NCBI RefSeq assembly: GCF_022134585.1 | Contig: NZ_JAKNCT010000008.1 | Span: 62,001 to 126,000 of the forward strand | Length of the DNA: 64,000 nucleotides | Reading direction: 5' to 3' | From: Mesosutterella porci | GTDB taxonomy: Bacteria; Pseudomonadota; Gammaproteobacteria; Burkholderiales; Burkholderiaceae_F | In this document: one piece after another, positions 1-9,534 of the stretch | How the letters are laid out: every line of letters begins with the position of its first letter | Numbering within the stretch: the stretch's first letter is position 1 | Translations under genes and position numbers: made by a program | The notes under the pieces: model-generated | What the model was told of the DNA's origin: nothing | Seen by the model: the letters and a program-made list of their open reading frames with translations, nothing else | Database searches by the model: none

Positions 1-14
1 GCCCCCAGGGCGGC

Positions 15-63
15 GCCCGGCAGGAGCCTTTCGGAATCCGGAGGCCGGCCGGGCTTTATTTTT
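15..63 (+). terminator. Possible intrinsic terminator of an upstream gene
   Basis: A 7-bp GC stem (GCCCGGC at 15-21 with GCCGGGC at 48-54) encloses a further weak pairing and is followed by a T-rich tail (55-63). It probably ends a gene lying before the window. The loop is long, so confidence is moderate. Confidence 0.4.
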
Positions 64-67
64 ATCA

Positions 68-733
68 ATGGAGCGGGCAGACATGGCACAGCAGTGGGCG
101 GATCTCAACGCTATTCGGGGCCTGACGGCCTCGGGCCGGGCGGGCGGCTTCAGGCTTCAGTTCCCGCGGGGGCGGGCCGGCTGGTCTGTCTCGCGGGACT
201 GCGGGCTGCTCGTCCCGGACGCCCGCGTGCGCGCCCTCCGGGTGCTCGCCTGGGCGCGGCCGGGGCGTCCGGAGCCGAAAAAGCACACCCTGGTGCTTTA
301 CGCGGGCACGGGCGCGCGCTCGGAGGCGGGCGCCCCCGACTGGCGGGAAGACACGGAGCGGTCGGGGCTCGGGGCGCTGGAGGCCGCGGGACTCGGCGCT
401 TTGGCGGGGCGGGGCGAGTCGCGCCGCTGCTTTGTGGAGTTTTCGCCCGTTGTCGTGAACGCCTTCGCCTTCCGCCTGGACAGAGGGACGGCGGTCGCGG
501 CGGCGACCGACGCGGGGCTTGGGGCCGGAGAGCTCGAGCGGATCGCCGGGGATCTTCGCGAAGAGTTCGCGGAGGTGCGGTTTGCCTTTGCCCTGGCCAC
601 GGGAAAGCCCGGCTCCGGGAGGCGCTGCGCAGGCAGCTCTCCCTTTGAGAGCCTGAGGGCCCTTGTTTTGTCGACGGCCGCCGCCGCCATCGGCAGCCTT
701 GAAGAACCGGGAAAAGGAGGGCAAGCCTCATGA
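68..733 (+). CDS. Hypothetical protein upstream of DUF815 ATPase
   Basis: A 221-residue open frame with strongly G/C-biased third positions, as in neighbouring genes. Its stop overlaps the start of the next gene (ATG at 730), which suggests translational coupling. I do not recognise a family; there is no signal peptide or membrane helix, and the product is rich in Ala, Gly and Arg. A second in-frame ATG at 83 is an alternative start, and neither has a convincing ribosome binding site. It occupies the place next to the DUF815 gene where other Burkholderiales often carry argJ, but it does not resemble ArgJ. Coupling suggests a shared process with the ATPase, but no function can be given. Confidence 0.55.
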   Translation: MERADMAQQWADLNAIRGLTASGRAGGFRLQFPRGRAGWSVSRDCGLLVPDARVRALRVLAWARPGRPEPKKHTLVLYAGTGARSEAGAPDWREDTERSGLGALEAAGLGALAGRGESRRCFVEFSPVVVNAFAFRLDRGTAVAAATDAGLGAGELERIAGDLREEFAEVRFAFALATGKPGSGRRCAGSSPFESLRALVLSTAAAAIGSLEEPGKGGQAS

Positions 734-1620
734 ACGGAGAACTGGAAAAGAAACTGTCGAGGCTCATCGACCGGCTGGACGCGCTGCTGCCGCCTGATCC
801 CGGCGATGTCGACTGGTCGCAGAGCGCCTTCCGCTGGGAGCGCCGCCCTTATCTCGGGATGACCGCGGGGCGGCTCGAAGCCGTGCGCTGCCCCGCCCTG
901 ATCAGCGGCGGAGAGCTGCTGCACGTGCAGCGCCAGAAGGAGCTGCTCTTCAGCAACACGGAGAGCTTCGTGCGGGGGCTGCCCGCAAACAACGTGCTGC
1001 TCACGGGGGCGCGCGGCTCGGGCAAGAGCTCGCTCATCCGCGCCTGCCTCATGGCCTACCGCGCAGAGGGTCTGCGGCTGATCGAGGTGAGCCGCGACTT
1101 CCTCACCGACCTGCCCGACATCGTGAAGGTTGTGGCCGGGCGCCCGGAGCGCTTCATCCTTTTCTGCGACGACCTCACTTTCGAGCAGGGCGAGGGCGGC
1201 TACAGGGCGCTCAAGGCTGCGCTCGACGGCTCCATCGCGGGCGGCAGCGGCAATACGCTCGTCTACGCGACCTCGAACCGCAGGCACCTGATGCCCGAGC
1301 GCGCCGCCGACAACCTCGACTCGAGCCTCGACGCGGACGGGCTGCTGCATCCCGCCGAGACGATCGAGGAGCAGCTGTCCCTGTCCGAACGCTTCGGGCT
1401 GTGGCTGTCCTTCTATCCCTTCTCGCAGGACGAGTACCTTGACATCGTCGGGCTGTGGCTGCGCGAGCTGGGCGTGCCCGAGCAGCGGGCGGCCTCCCCG
1501 GAGATGCGCGTCTCGGCCCTGCAGTTCGCGCTGGGCCGAGGCTCCCGATCGGGCCGCGTCGCCCAGCAGTTCGCCCGGGCCGCGGCCGCCTGCGTCGCGC
1601 GGGGCAGGCCCCTGCCATGA
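730..1620 (+). CDS. DUF815-type ATP-binding protein (P-loop ATPase)
   Basis: This 296-residue AAA-like ATPase resembles the DUF815 family found between argJ and mutT in many betaproteobacteria. The Walker A motif GARGSGKS lies at residues 93-100, and a Walker B-like segment (ILFCDDL) near 142-148. A GGAGGG ribosome binding site sits about 10 bases before the ATG. The stop overlaps the start of the Nudix gene by 4 bp, so the two are probably co-translated. The biological role of the family is not established; nucleotide binding is the only safe statement. Length is typical of the family. Confidence 0.85.
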   Translation: MNGELEKKLSRLIDRLDALLPPDPGDVDWSQSAFRWERRPYLGMTAGRLEAVRCPALISGGELLHVQRQKELLFSNTESFVRGLPANNVLLTGARGSGKSSLIRACLMAYRAEGLRLIEVSRDFLTDLPDIVKVVAGRPERFILFCDDLTFEQGEGGYRALKAALDGSIAGGSGNTLVYATSNRRHLMPERAADNLDSSLDADGLLHPAETIEEQLSLSERFGLWLSFYPFSQDEYLDIVGLWLRELGVPEQRAASPEMRVSALQFALGRGSRSGRVAQQFARAAAACVARGRPLP

Positions 1621-2396
1621 GCGGCGCGGGTTTCGGCGGCCGCGAGCCGGTGGATGTCGCGGTGGGGGTTCTGATTGACGGCCGGGGGCGGGTCCTGATG
1701 GGCTCGAGGCCCGAGGGCAAGCCCTGCGCCGGATTCTGGGAGTTTCCCGGCGGAAAGCTCGAGCCGGGCGAGGACCCCGAGCGCGCCCTCAGGCGCGAGC
1801 TCGAGGAAGAGCTCGGCGTGGAGGTTCTGCGCTCCTACCCCTGGTTCGTGCGGATGATGGATTACCCGCACGCGCTCGTGCGGCTTCATTTCCGGCGCTG
1901 CTGGCGCTGGCGCGGGGAGCCGCGGGGGCTGGAGGGGCAGCGCTTCGGCTTTTACGAGCGGGGGAGGCTGCCAGGCGGGAAGCTGCTGCCCATGGATGAT
2001 GTGATCGCGGGGTGGGCGAGGCTGCCCTTGAGAGCGGCGCTGCTTGAAGGCGACGCAAACCTGCCCGAGAGGGCGCGCAGGGCGCTTGAAGCGGGCGCGC
2101 GGCTGCTTTTCCTTCCGGGCGGCGAGGCCTCCGGGGCCGAGCTGCGCCTCGCGCGCGGCTTTCTTCCCGCGGACGCCCTGCTCGTCACTGACCGGGGAGG
2201 GCCGTTCCGCGGTGCGCTCTGCGGACGGTTCGAGGAGGCCCCGTCCGGCGCGGACTTCGTCTTTGCGGAGCGCGGCGGCGAGGCGGGTCCCGCCGGCTGC
2301 GCGCTGCCGGTCCTCAAGCCTTCCGGAGATTTCTCGCAGGAGGCGCTCGAGGCCGCCCTCGAGCAGGGCTGGCACGGCCTGTGGAGAAGGTTTTAG
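1617..2396 (+). CDS. Nudix hydrolase (MutT-type) with degenerate C-terminal half
   Basis: The Nudix box is complete at residues 46-68 (GGKLEPGE, seven residues, then RELEEELGV), so the N-terminal domain (about 1-135) should hydrolyse nucleoside diphosphate derivatives such as oxidised dGTP. The start is the ATG overlapping the upstream stop (ATGA). Burkholderiales homologues at this site are often MutT fused to a thiamine-phosphate-synthase-like domain, about 310-330 residues in total. Here only about 120 residues follow the Nudix domain, with fragments recalling that fold (a GARLLFLPGG-like strand, VTDR, and a final WHGLWRRF). I infer a shortened, probably inactive TenI-like tail. The gene is convergent with yacG, only 6 bp away. 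Confidence 0.85.
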   Translation: MSGAGFGGREPVDVAVGVLIDGRGRVLMGSRPEGKPCAGFWEFPGGKLEPGEDPERALRRELEEELGVEVLRSYPWFVRMMDYPHALVRLHFRRCWRWRGEPRGLEGQRFGFYERGRLPGGKLLPMDDVIAGWARLPLRAALLEGDANLPERARRALEAGARLLFLPGGEASGAELRLARGFLPADALLVTDRGGPFRGALCGRFEEAPSGADFVFAERGGEAGPAGCALPVLKPSGDFSQEALEAALEQGWHGLWRRF

Positions 2397-2402
2397 GCGC
2401 TT

Positions 2403-2621
2403 CTAGCGCTCTTTTTTTGCGTCGCCTTCGTCAAGCAGGTCTGCGCTTCCGGGCCGGCCCTCGATGCGGTAGGCGTCGCTGCCCCACTCGCCCAGGTCGA
2501 TGAGCCTGCAGCGCTCGGAGCAGAAGGGCCGCCACGGGCTCTGCGGCCCCCACGGGACCTTCCTGCCGCAGATCGGGCAGCGGACTGAGAACGTTTCAGT
2601 TTTTCCCTTGCTTTCTGTCAT
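2403..2621 (-). CDS. yacG: YacG, zinc-binding DNA gyrase inhibitor
   Basis: A 72-residue protein with the YacG zinc knuckle: Cys15-x2-Cys18 and Cys34-x3-Cys38, followed by an acidic tail. In E. coli YacG binds the C-terminal region of GyrB and blocks gyrase from DNA. The start overlaps the coaE stop by 4 bp (ATGA), so coaE-yacG is one minus-strand unit; this pairing is widespread in proteobacteria. Length and motif spacing match the family. Confidence 0.93.
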   Translation of the reverse strand: MTESKGKTETFSVRCPICGRKVPWGPQSPWRPFCSERCRLIDLGEWGSDAYRIEGRPGSADLLDEGDAKKER

Positions 2622-3256
2622 GCCGCACAGTTCTCCATGAAGCGCCGGGCCATGGCGCAGTAGTGCTCGTGCAGGCTCTCCAGCCCCCGGAAGAGCTCGG
2701 GCTGGCTGCCGCAGTTTTCCAGCACGTCGTCGGCCGCCTCGAGCCGCTCGGAGCGAAGCGACTGCGCGGCAAGGATCGAGAGGGCTTCGCCGCGCGCAAG
2801 GCCGCTGCGCCTCATGAGGCGCTCAACCTGCAGGGATTCGGGAATGTCCACCACGAGCAGGCGGTTCAGCAGAGGACGCAGCTCCAGGATGGAAGGCAGC
2901 AGCGGCACCACGAGCACGCAGTACGGGGCGCTGCCGCCGCCGGCGAGCCGCTCGATCAGCCGCCGCCGCACGAGCGGATGGATCACGGCCTCGAGCCTGC
3001 GGCGCGCCTGCGGGTCGGAAAAGACGATGCGGCGCATCGCCCGGCGGTCGAGGCTGCCGTCCGGCCGCAGGCAGGCCCGCCCGAACTCTCGCTCGAGCTC
3101 CGGCATCGCTTCGCCGCCCGCGGCGGTGACGGCCCTCGATTCTTCGTCAGCGTCGGCCACCGCGCAGCCCGCGGCGGCGAGCCAGTTCGACACGGTCGTC
3201 TTGCCCGAGGCGATCCCTCCGGTGAGGCCCAGAATCCATCGGCGGTCGGTCTGCAT
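2618..3256 (-). CDS. coaE: Dephospho-CoA kinase
   Basis: CoaE catalyses the last step of coenzyme A synthesis, ATP-dependent phosphorylation of the 3'-hydroxyl of dephospho-CoA, in the cytoplasm. The P-loop [11 protein letters not shown] is at about residues 11-21, followed by the ADADE segment near 34-38 and an FSDP[12 protein letters not shown] motif near 95-110. At 212 residues it is the normal size. The pilin peptidase gene that often precedes coaE is absent; a tRNA gene lies upstream instead, separated by a minus-strand terminator, so coaE should have its own promoter in 3257-3400. I could not identify that promoter with confidence. Confidence 0.95.
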   Translation of the reverse strand: MQTDRRWILGLTGGIASGKTTVSNWLAAAGCAVADADEESRAVTAAGGEAMPELEREFGRACLRPDGSLDRRAMRRIVFSDPQARRRLEAVIHPLVRRRLIERLAGGGSAPYCVLVVPLLPSILELRPLLNRLLVVDIPESLQVERLMRRSGLARGEALSILAAQSLRSERLEAADDVLENCGSQPELFRGLESLHEHYCAMARRFMENCAA

Positions 3257-3401
3257 GAACTTTTATGCCCTCCAGTGTTTCGGTGCCTGCGCAGAAGGCC
3301 GCTCCTGCGCTTTTCGGCAAACAGGAGAATAACGCGCATGGAGGGCGCGCGCGAGCAGCAGGCGAAGGCATGTGCGGGAGGCCGCGGGGAAGGCAGAAAG
3401 A

Positions 3402-3437
3402 AAAAGCGCGCGGAGCTTTGACGCACCGCGCGCTTTT
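3402..3437 (-). terminator. Intrinsic terminator of tRNA-Pro
   Basis: A perfect 12-bp inverted repeat (AAAAGCGCGCGG at 3402-3413, its complement at 3426-3437). Read on the minus strand it is followed by TTTTTCTTTC. It sits immediately 3' of the tRNA gene and separates it from coaE. Confidence 0.8.
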
Positions 3438-3444
3438 CGAAATC

Positions 3445-3521
<77 letters not shown>

Positions 3522-3584
3522 AGCCGGCTGATTCGGCGGGTTCCCATGCGGGGAAAGCCGTCGTTTCCAACACCGAGGGCAACC

Positions 3585-3612
3585 ATAATACTCCTTCCCA
3601 CGGGAATGTCAA
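3585..3612 (-). promoter_or_regulatory. Sigma-70 promoter for tRNA-Pro
   Basis: On the minus strand a perfect -35 TTGACA (3612-3607) and a -10 TATTAT (3590-3585) are 16 bases apart. They are followed by a GC-rich stretch (GCCCTC), as is common in stringently controlled stable-RNA promoters. The -10 lies about 64 bases before the mature tRNA 5' end, so a leader would need RNase P trimming. Confidence 0.7.
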
Positions 3613-3676
3613 ATTTTCCGCCGCCCGCGGGAAACCGGCCGCCTTCCGGGCGCGGAATGAAAGCCCGGGAATTTAT

Positions 3677-3705
3677 TTGACTTTATGGGGAAAACAGAAG
3701 ATAAT
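3677..3705 (+). promoter_or_regulatory. Sigma-70 promoter for rplU-rpmA
   Basis: TTGACT (3677-3682), a 17-base spacer and GATAAT (3700-3705) form a near-consensus promoter inside an AT-rich island. It points toward rplU, whose ATG is about 143 bases downstream of the predicted start, so the mRNA has a long 5' leader. Confidence 0.75.
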
Positions 3706-3710
3706 ATTCT

Positions 3711-3737
3711 GCTCATCCTGCCCAAGACAGGATGAGC
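3711..3737 (+). promoter_or_regulatory. First hairpin of the rplU leader
   Basis: A perfect 10-bp stem (3711-3720 with 3728-3737) around a 7-base loop begins right after the predicted transcription start. It has no T-run, so it is not a terminator by itself. It lies directly before the terminator-like hairpin at 3747-3778 and could be a protein- or ribosome-sensing element of the leader. Confidence 0.55.
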
Positions 3738-3746
3738 CACACAGGT

Positions 3747-3778
3747 CAGGTTCCTTGCTTCCCAAGGAGCCTGTTTTT
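3747..3778 (+). terminator. Terminator-like attenuator in the rplU leader
   Basis: An 11-bp stem (3747-3757 with 3763-3773, one G-U pair) with a 5-base loop is followed directly by five Ts (3774-3778). This is a textbook intrinsic terminator placed between the rplU promoter and its start codon, implying transcription attenuation or conditional read-through. Downstream, GTTTCAC/GTGAAAC can close another long stem before the ribosome binding site. Confidence 0.65.
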
Positions 3779-3854
3779 GACACAAGAAGGTTTCACAGTT
3801 CCGGGGCCCGCCAGAGCGCGCAGCTGCCGGCTGAGTGAAACACTGGGGAAAAGA

Positions 3855-4166
3855 ATGTACGCAATCATCAAGACCGGCGGCAAGCAGTACCGCGTCTCCG
3901 AAGGCGACCTGCTCAAGGTTGAGACTCTGGGCGCCAAGGTCGGCGATACCGTCACGCTCTCCGAGGTTCTCGCCGTGGGCGAGGGCAAGGAGCTCAAGGT
4001 GGGCGCTCCTCTCGTCGAAGGCGCTTCCGTGACCGCTTCCGTGGTCTCCGAGGGCCGCGCCGACAAGGTCCGCATTTTCCAGTTCCGCAAGCGCAAGCAC
4101 TCCAAGAAGAGCGCCGGCCATCGCCAGAACTACGTCGAGCTGAAGATCGAAAAAATCGCAGCTTAA
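3855..4166 (+). CDS. rplU: 50S ribosomal protein L21
   Basis: A 103-residue protein beginning [18 protein letters not shown], the conserved L21 opening, with the C-terminal signature FRKRKHSKK near residues 74-82. L21 binds 23S rRNA and contacts L20 in the large subunit. I chose the start by family conservation, since the frame stays open further upstream through the leader. It is followed 33 bases later by rpmA, the usual pair, and then obgE. Expression probably starts at the promoter at 3677-3705 and passes through the leader terminator. Confidence 0.97.
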   Translation: MYAIIKTGGKQYRVSEGDLLKVETLGAKVGDTVTLSEVLAVGEGKELKVGAPLVEGASVTASVVSEGRADKVRIFQFRKRKHSKKSAGHRQNYVELKIEKIAA

Positions 4167-4199
4167 TTCATTGAATTTTTTCTAGAGGAATAGAAAAAA

Positions 4200-4463
4200 A
4201 TGGCACACAAGAAGGGCGGCGGCTCGACCCGCAACGGACGCGACTCCAAGGCTCATCGCATGGGCGTCAAGGTTTTCGGCAGCCAGGTGATTTCCGCCGG
4301 CTCCATCATCGTGCGTCAGCGCGGCACTGAATTCCACGCCGGCGACAACGTCATGATGGGCCGCGACCACACGCTGTTCGCGACTGCTTCGGGCACCGTC
4401 GAATTTGAGGTGAAGGGTCCCCGCAACCAGCAGTTTGTGAAGGTTGTCCCGCTTGCCGCCTGA
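4200..4463 (+). CDS. rpmA: 50S ribosomal protein L27
   Basis: An 87-residue L27 starting [20 protein letters not shown], the flexible N-terminal extension that reaches the peptidyl transferase centre. It has the proteobacterial form with no cleaved N-terminal extension. It is co-transcribed with rplU and ends just before a strong terminator, so obgE downstream may depend on partial read-through or its own promoter. Confidence 0.97.
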   Translation: MAHKKGGGSTRNGRDSKAHRMGVKVFGSQVISAGSIIVRQRGTEFHAGDNVMMGRDHTLFATASGTVEFEVKGPRNQQFVKVVPLAA

Positions 4464-4490
4464 GGCGGGCAGTCTGGCAATTTTCAGCAA

Positions 4491-4524
4491 AAGCCCTGTC
4501 GTCTCTGGCGGCAGGGCTTTTTTA
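4491..4524 (+). terminator. Intrinsic terminator after rpmA
   Basis: AAAGCCCTG (4491-4499) pairs with CAGGGCTTT (4513-4521), followed by more Ts to 4524. It ends the rplU-rpmA transcript, 44 bases before obgE. Confidence 0.85.
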
Positions 4525-4525
4525 G

Positions 4526-5689
<1,164 letters not shown>

Positions 5690-5755
5690 GGGGCGCTGTC
5701 CGGCGCAGCGCCGCGGCAGGGCAAACGGAAACAGGAAAAAAGGGGGGAACGCATC

Positions 5756-6922
5756 ATGGCAGGCGAATCAGCAGCAGCGGCCCGCTCCGTCGCGGCGGAC
5801 GCGAAGCGCATTGTGGTGAAAGTGGGCTCGGCCCTGATCACAAATGACGGGCGGGGGCTTGATTTTCAGGCAATCGCCGCGCTTGCCGACGATCTGTCCG
5901 CTCTCGTGCGCGACGGCCGCGAGGTGCTCCTTGTCTCCTCCGGGGCGATCGCCGAGGGAATCCTGCGCCTCGGCTGGTCCGAAAGACCGACCGATGTGAG
6001 CCGACTGCAGGCCGCGGCTGCCGTGGGGCAGATGAGCCTCGCGCAGGCCTATGAGCACGAGTTCGAAAAGCGCGGGATTAAATCCGCCCTCGTGCTGCTC
6101 ACCGGCGGGGACCTCAACGACCGCACGCGCTACCTGAACGCGAGGGGGGCGCTGCTCACGCTGCTCAAGTTCGGCGTCGTGCCCGTGATCAACGAAAACG
6201 ACACCGTCGTGACCGACGAGATCAAGGTGGGGGACAACGACACGCTGGGCTCGGTGGTCGCCAACCTGACCGAGGCTGACCTGCTCGTGATCCTCACCGA
6301 CCAGAAGGGGCTCTACAGCGCCGACCCGCGCAGGAACCCCGGCGCAGTCTTCATCGCCCGGGCCCGGGCGGGCGACCCGACGCTCGAGAAGATGGCCGGC
6401 GGGGCCGCAAGCTCCCTGTCCAAGGGCGGCATGATTACTAAGGTTCTCGCGGCGAAGCGCGCAGCCCGCACCGGGGCTGCGACGATCATCGTCTCGGGGC
6501 GCGAAAAGGAGCCGCTTCGCAGGCTGGCCGCGGGCGAGCCCCTCGGCACTGAGCTGGTGCCGGAGACGCCGAAGATTCTCGCGCGCAAGGCCTGGATTGC
6601 CGACCACCTCAATCTGTCCGGCGCGGTGGTCCTCGACCGTGGAGCGGCCCGCGCGCTGATCGACGGCCACACGAGCCTGCTGCCCGTCGGAGTAAAGGAG
6701 GTGCGGGGCGACTTCAAGCGCGGCGACGTGATCGCCGTGCTTTCTCCCGAGGGCGAGGAGATCGCCCGGGGGCTCACCGCCTACCCGAGCGCCGATGCCC
6801 TGAGGATCGCCGGGCGGCACACCGAGGAGATCGAGGCGATCCTCGGCTACATGGAGCAGCCCGAGCTCATCCACCGCGACAATCTCGTCGTGACCAAGCC
6901 CGCCGGTTTCGAAGCCGGCTGA
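5756..6922 (+). CDS. proB: Glutamate 5-kinase
   Basis: ProB phosphorylates glutamate to gamma-glutamyl phosphate, the first step of proline synthesis. The amino acid kinase domain (about residues 15-265) has [12 protein letters not shown], the NENDTV segment and [12 protein letters not shown] domain occupies about 285-370. At 388 residues it has a slightly longer N terminus than E. coli ProB (367). A purine-rich ribosome binding site precedes the ATG. proA is not in the window. Feedback inhibition by proline is expected from the family. Confidence 0.95.
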   Translation: MAGESAAAARSVAADAKRIVVKVGSALITNDGRGLDFQAIAALADDLSALVRDGREVLLVSSGAIAEGILRLGWSERPTDVSRLQAAAAVGQMSLAQAYEHEFEKRGIKSALVLLTGGDLNDRTRYLNARGALLTLLKFGVVPVINENDTVVTDEIKVGDNDTLGSVVANLTEADLLVILTDQKGLYSADPRRNPGAVFIARARAGDPTLEKMAGGAASSLSKGGMITKVLAAKRAARTGAATIIVSGREKEPLRRLAAGEPLGTELVPETPKILARKAWIADHLNLSGAVVLDRGAARALIDGHTSLLPVGVKEVRGDFKRGDVIAVLSPEGEEIARGLTAYPSADALRIAGRHTEEIEAILGYMEQPELIHRDNLVVTKPAGFEAG

Positions 6923-7008
6923 CTTCGTTTTAGAATGCTTTTTCGTTTAGTTTCGGACCGCCGGGCCTGTCCTGGGCGCGTGCGGCCGCTTATCTGACTG
7001 GAAGTTCC

Positions 7009-8766
7009 ATGCGAGCTCAACAATTTTTTATCTCAACACTGAAGGAAGCTCCGGCCGACGCGGACATCGCGAGCCAGAAGCTCATGATCCGCGCGGGCAT
7101 GATCAAGAAGCTGGCTGCCGGCGTCTACACGTACATGCCGATGGGCCTGCGGGTGATCCGCAAAATTGAGAACATCGTTCGCGAGGAAATGGACCGCGCG
7201 GGCTCCATCGAGATGCTCATGCCGATCGTGCAGCCCGCCGAGCTCTGGAAGGAGTCCGGGCGCTGGGAGAAGTACGGCCCCGAGCTGCTGCGCTTCAAGG
7301 ACCGGCATGACCGCGACTTCGTGATCCAGCCGACCTCCGAGGAAGTGATTACGGACTTCGCGCGCCAGGAGATCACCTCCTGGAGGCAGCTGCCGGTGAA
7401 CTTCTACCAGATCCAGACGAAGTTCCGCGACGAGCGGCGCCCCCGCTTCGGGCTGATGCGCGGCCGCGAGTTCATTATGAAGGACGCCTATTCCTTTGAC
7501 CGGGACGCGCAGAAGGCGGGCGAGAGCTACAAGAAGATGTTCGACGCCTACTGCCGCATCTTCAGCCGCACGGGCTTGGTTTTCCGCCCGGTCGCTGCGG
7601 ACACGGGTTCGATCGGCGGCTCGCGCTCCAACGAATTCCAGGTGATTGCCGACACGGGCGAGGACCTCATCGCCTACAGCACGGGCTCGGGCTACGCCGC
7701 CAACATCGAGCTCGCCGAGGCGCTGCCGCCCGCGGCCGAGCGCCAGGCCCCGAAGGAGACGCTGCAGAAGGTGCCGACCCCGGGCTGCGACAAGTGCGAG
7801 TCCGTGACGGCGCTGCTCGGGCTGCCGCTCACCCGCTCCGTCAAGTCCGTGGTGCTCGCGGCCGACCGCACCGACGAGGCCGGGCGGAGCCTGCCTGCCC
7901 GGATCGTTCTCGTGCTGCTGCGCGGCGACCACAGCCTGAACGAAGTGAAGGTCGGGAAGCTGCCTGAGCTGAAGGACGGCTTCCGCTTCGCCACCGAGGC
8001 CGAGATCCTCGAAGCCTTCGGCAGCAAGCCGGGCTATCTGGGGCCTGTCGGCCTCGATCCGCAGAAGGTGAAGGTCTACGGCGACCTGTCGGTCCGCTGC
8101 ATGAGCGACTTCGTGGTGGGCGCGAACGAAGAGGGCTTCCACCTGCGCGGCGTGAACTTCGGCCGCGACTTCCCCGAGCCGCAGTTCGCGGACCTGAGGA
8201 ACGTGGTCGAGGGCGATCCCTCGCCCGACGGCCAGGGCACGCTCAAGCTGCAGCGCGGCATCGAGGTGGGGCACGTCTTTTACCTCGGCACCAAGTACTC
8301 CTCGGCGATGGGGGCCACCTATCTCGACGAGCAGGGCCATCCGCAGCCCCTTGAAATGGGCTGCTACGGCATCGGCATTTCCCGTGTGGCGGGCGCCGCG
8401 ATCGAGCAGAACCACGATGACAAGGGAATCATATGGCCGGAGGCGATCGCACCGTTCGAGGTGGTGATCTGCCCGATGGGCTACCGCCGCAGCGAAGCCG
8501 TGCGCGAAGCCTGCGACCGTCTGCACGACGAGCTGCAGAAGGCCGGGGTCGATGTGATCCTCGACGACCGCGACATGCGTCCGGGCCCGATGTTCGCCGA
8601 CTGGGAGCTGATCGGCGTGCCGCATCGCATTGTGGTTGGAGACCGGGGACTGAAGAACGGCGAGGTCGAGTACACGAGCCGCCGCAGCCTGGACAAGCGG
8701 GAGATGGTGAGGCTGGAAAACGCGGCCGCCTTCATCCTGGAAAAGCTGAAGGCCGCGCGGGCCTGA
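7009..8766 (+). CDS. proS: Prolyl-tRNA synthetase
   Basis: A class II aminoacyl-tRNA synthetase that charges tRNA-Pro. It is the bacterial type: a catalytic core from residue 1 (motif 2 region near [17 protein letters not shown] at about 140-156), a long editing insertion (about 230-400) that clears Ala-tRNA-Pro, then motif 3 (GCYGIGISR) and the anticodon-binding domain. At 585 residues it is the usual length. proB and proS adjacent is common in this group. A strong terminator follows. Confidence 0.96.
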   Translation: MRAQQFFISTLKEAPADADIASQKLMIRAGMIKKLAAGVYTYMPMGLRVIRKIENIVREEMDRAGSIEMLMPIVQPAELWKESGRWEKYGPELLRFKDRHDRDFVIQPTSEEVITDFARQEITSWRQLPVNFYQIQTKFRDERRPRFGLMRGREFIMKDAYSFDRDAQKAGESYKKMFDAYCRIFSRTGLVFRPVAADTGSIGGSRSNEFQVIADTGEDLIAYSTGSGYAANIELAEALPPAAERQAPKETLQKVPTPGCDKCESVTALLGLPLTRSVKSVVLAADRTDEAGRSLPARIVLVLLRGDHSLNEVKVGKLPELKDGFRFATEAEILEAFGSKPGYLGPVGLDPQKVKVYGDLSVRCMSDFVVGANEEGFHLRGVNFGRDFPEPQFADLRNVVEGDPSPDGQGTLKLQRGIEVGHVFYLGTKYSSAMGATYLDEQGHPQPLEMGCYGIGISRVAGAAIEQNHDDKGIIWPEAIAPFEVVICPMGYRRSEAVREACDRLHDELQKAGVDVILDDRDMRPGPMFADWELIGVPHRIVVGDRGLKNGEVEYTSRRSLDKREMVRLENAAAFILEKLKAARA

Positions 8767-8777
8767 GGCCGCTGGAA

Positions 8778-8806
8778 GGGGAGCGGGCCGCTCCGGCCCG
8801 TCCCTT
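8778..8806 (+). terminator. Intrinsic terminator after proS
   Basis: GGG-A-GCGGGCCG pairs with CGGCCCG-T-CCC around a 3-base loop and is followed by TTTT. It lies 12 bases after the proS stop. Confidence 0.7.
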
Positions 8807-8818
8807 TTCAGGAAAAAG

Positions 8819-8875
8819 AAAAAAGCGTCTCTTTGAACTGTCTGAACTGTCCCCAGGAGGAAGAGGCGCTTTTTT
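8819..8875. terminator. Bidirectional terminator between proS and the YggT gene
   Basis: AAAAAAGCGTCTCTT (8819-8833) pairs with AAGAGGCGCTTTTTT (8861-8875), a 15-bp stem with one G-T mismatch. There is a T-run on each strand, so it can end both convergent transcripts. The loop holds two exact tandem copies of TGAACTGTC (8834-8842 and 8843-8851). Confidence 0.7.
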
Positions 8876-8953
8876 CCTGCCCGGCAGGAGCGGCGGGAAA
8901 AAGGGGGAGCCAAAGCGGTTCTGGCGGGGGCGCGCTGCGCCGTTTCGCGGGCG

Positions 8954-9508
8954 TCAGACGATGCCGCGGGCCAGCGGTGTGATCAGGATAAGGACCAGCT
9001 GGCAGAGAATGAACACGAAGACCGGCGAGAGGTCCACGCCCTTGACCGGCGGAATCACCCTGCGGATCGGGCGCAGGAAGGGCTCGACCAGGAACCCCAG
9101 CGTGCGGATCACCGGCGAGGGCGAGCGCAGCCAGGTGAGCACCGCCCAGATCACGGTTCCCCAGAGCACGAGCTCGGTGGCCCAGCGGCCCAGAAGCGCG
9201 AAGGGCGAGACGAAGAGCCCGAGCAGCGACATGGGCACGCCGAACAGAAGCCTCGAGAGGATGGACGACAGGATCGCCACTGCGAAGGCGCACAGCAGTG
9301 CGGGCCAGTGCCAGCGCCCGATGCGTCCGCCCGTGCTTCGAACCACGGGCTGCACGAGCCAGTCGGTGAGGACTTCACAGAATTTGGCGATCGGGTCGGA
9401 GGTGGGGATGGCAAGCGTGTAGACCCAGGCTCTCAGCAGCAGCACCGAGCCGAGCAGTGCTGCGAGCAGATCCACGACATAGCCGAGCAGATGTGAGATC
9501 AGGTTCAT
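8954..9508 (-). CDS. yggT: YggT family inner membrane protein
   Basis: A 184-residue protein with two tandem YGGT-type repeats, each a pair of hydrophobic helices with the short motif L-x-x-P-F/V-x-R-x-x-R (LVQPVVRSTG near residue 50, FLRPIRRVIPP near 145). The family is widespread and linked to osmotic or cation tolerance in some bacteria and to plastid membrane organisation in plants, but its biochemical role is not settled. It is the last gene of a minus-strand series starting with the CcsA-like gene at 11316. It ends near the bidirectional terminator. Confidence 0.9.
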   Translation of the reverse strand: MNLISHLLGYVVDLLAALLGSVLLLRAWVYTLAIPTSDPIAKFCEVLTDWLVQPVVRSTGGRIGRWHWPALLCAFAVAILSSILSRLLFGVPMSLLGLFVSPFALLGRWATELVLWGTVIWAVLTWLRSPSPVIRTLGFLVEPFLRPIRRVIPPVKGVDLSPVFVFILCQLVLILITPLARGIV

Positions 9509-9534
9509 GACGTTCAGTATATAGAGTCATCCGG

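Noticed and set aside
7033-8913. A 626-codon minus-strand frame opposite proS
   Set aside because: Shadow of proS; no recognisable domain and unlikely residue composition.
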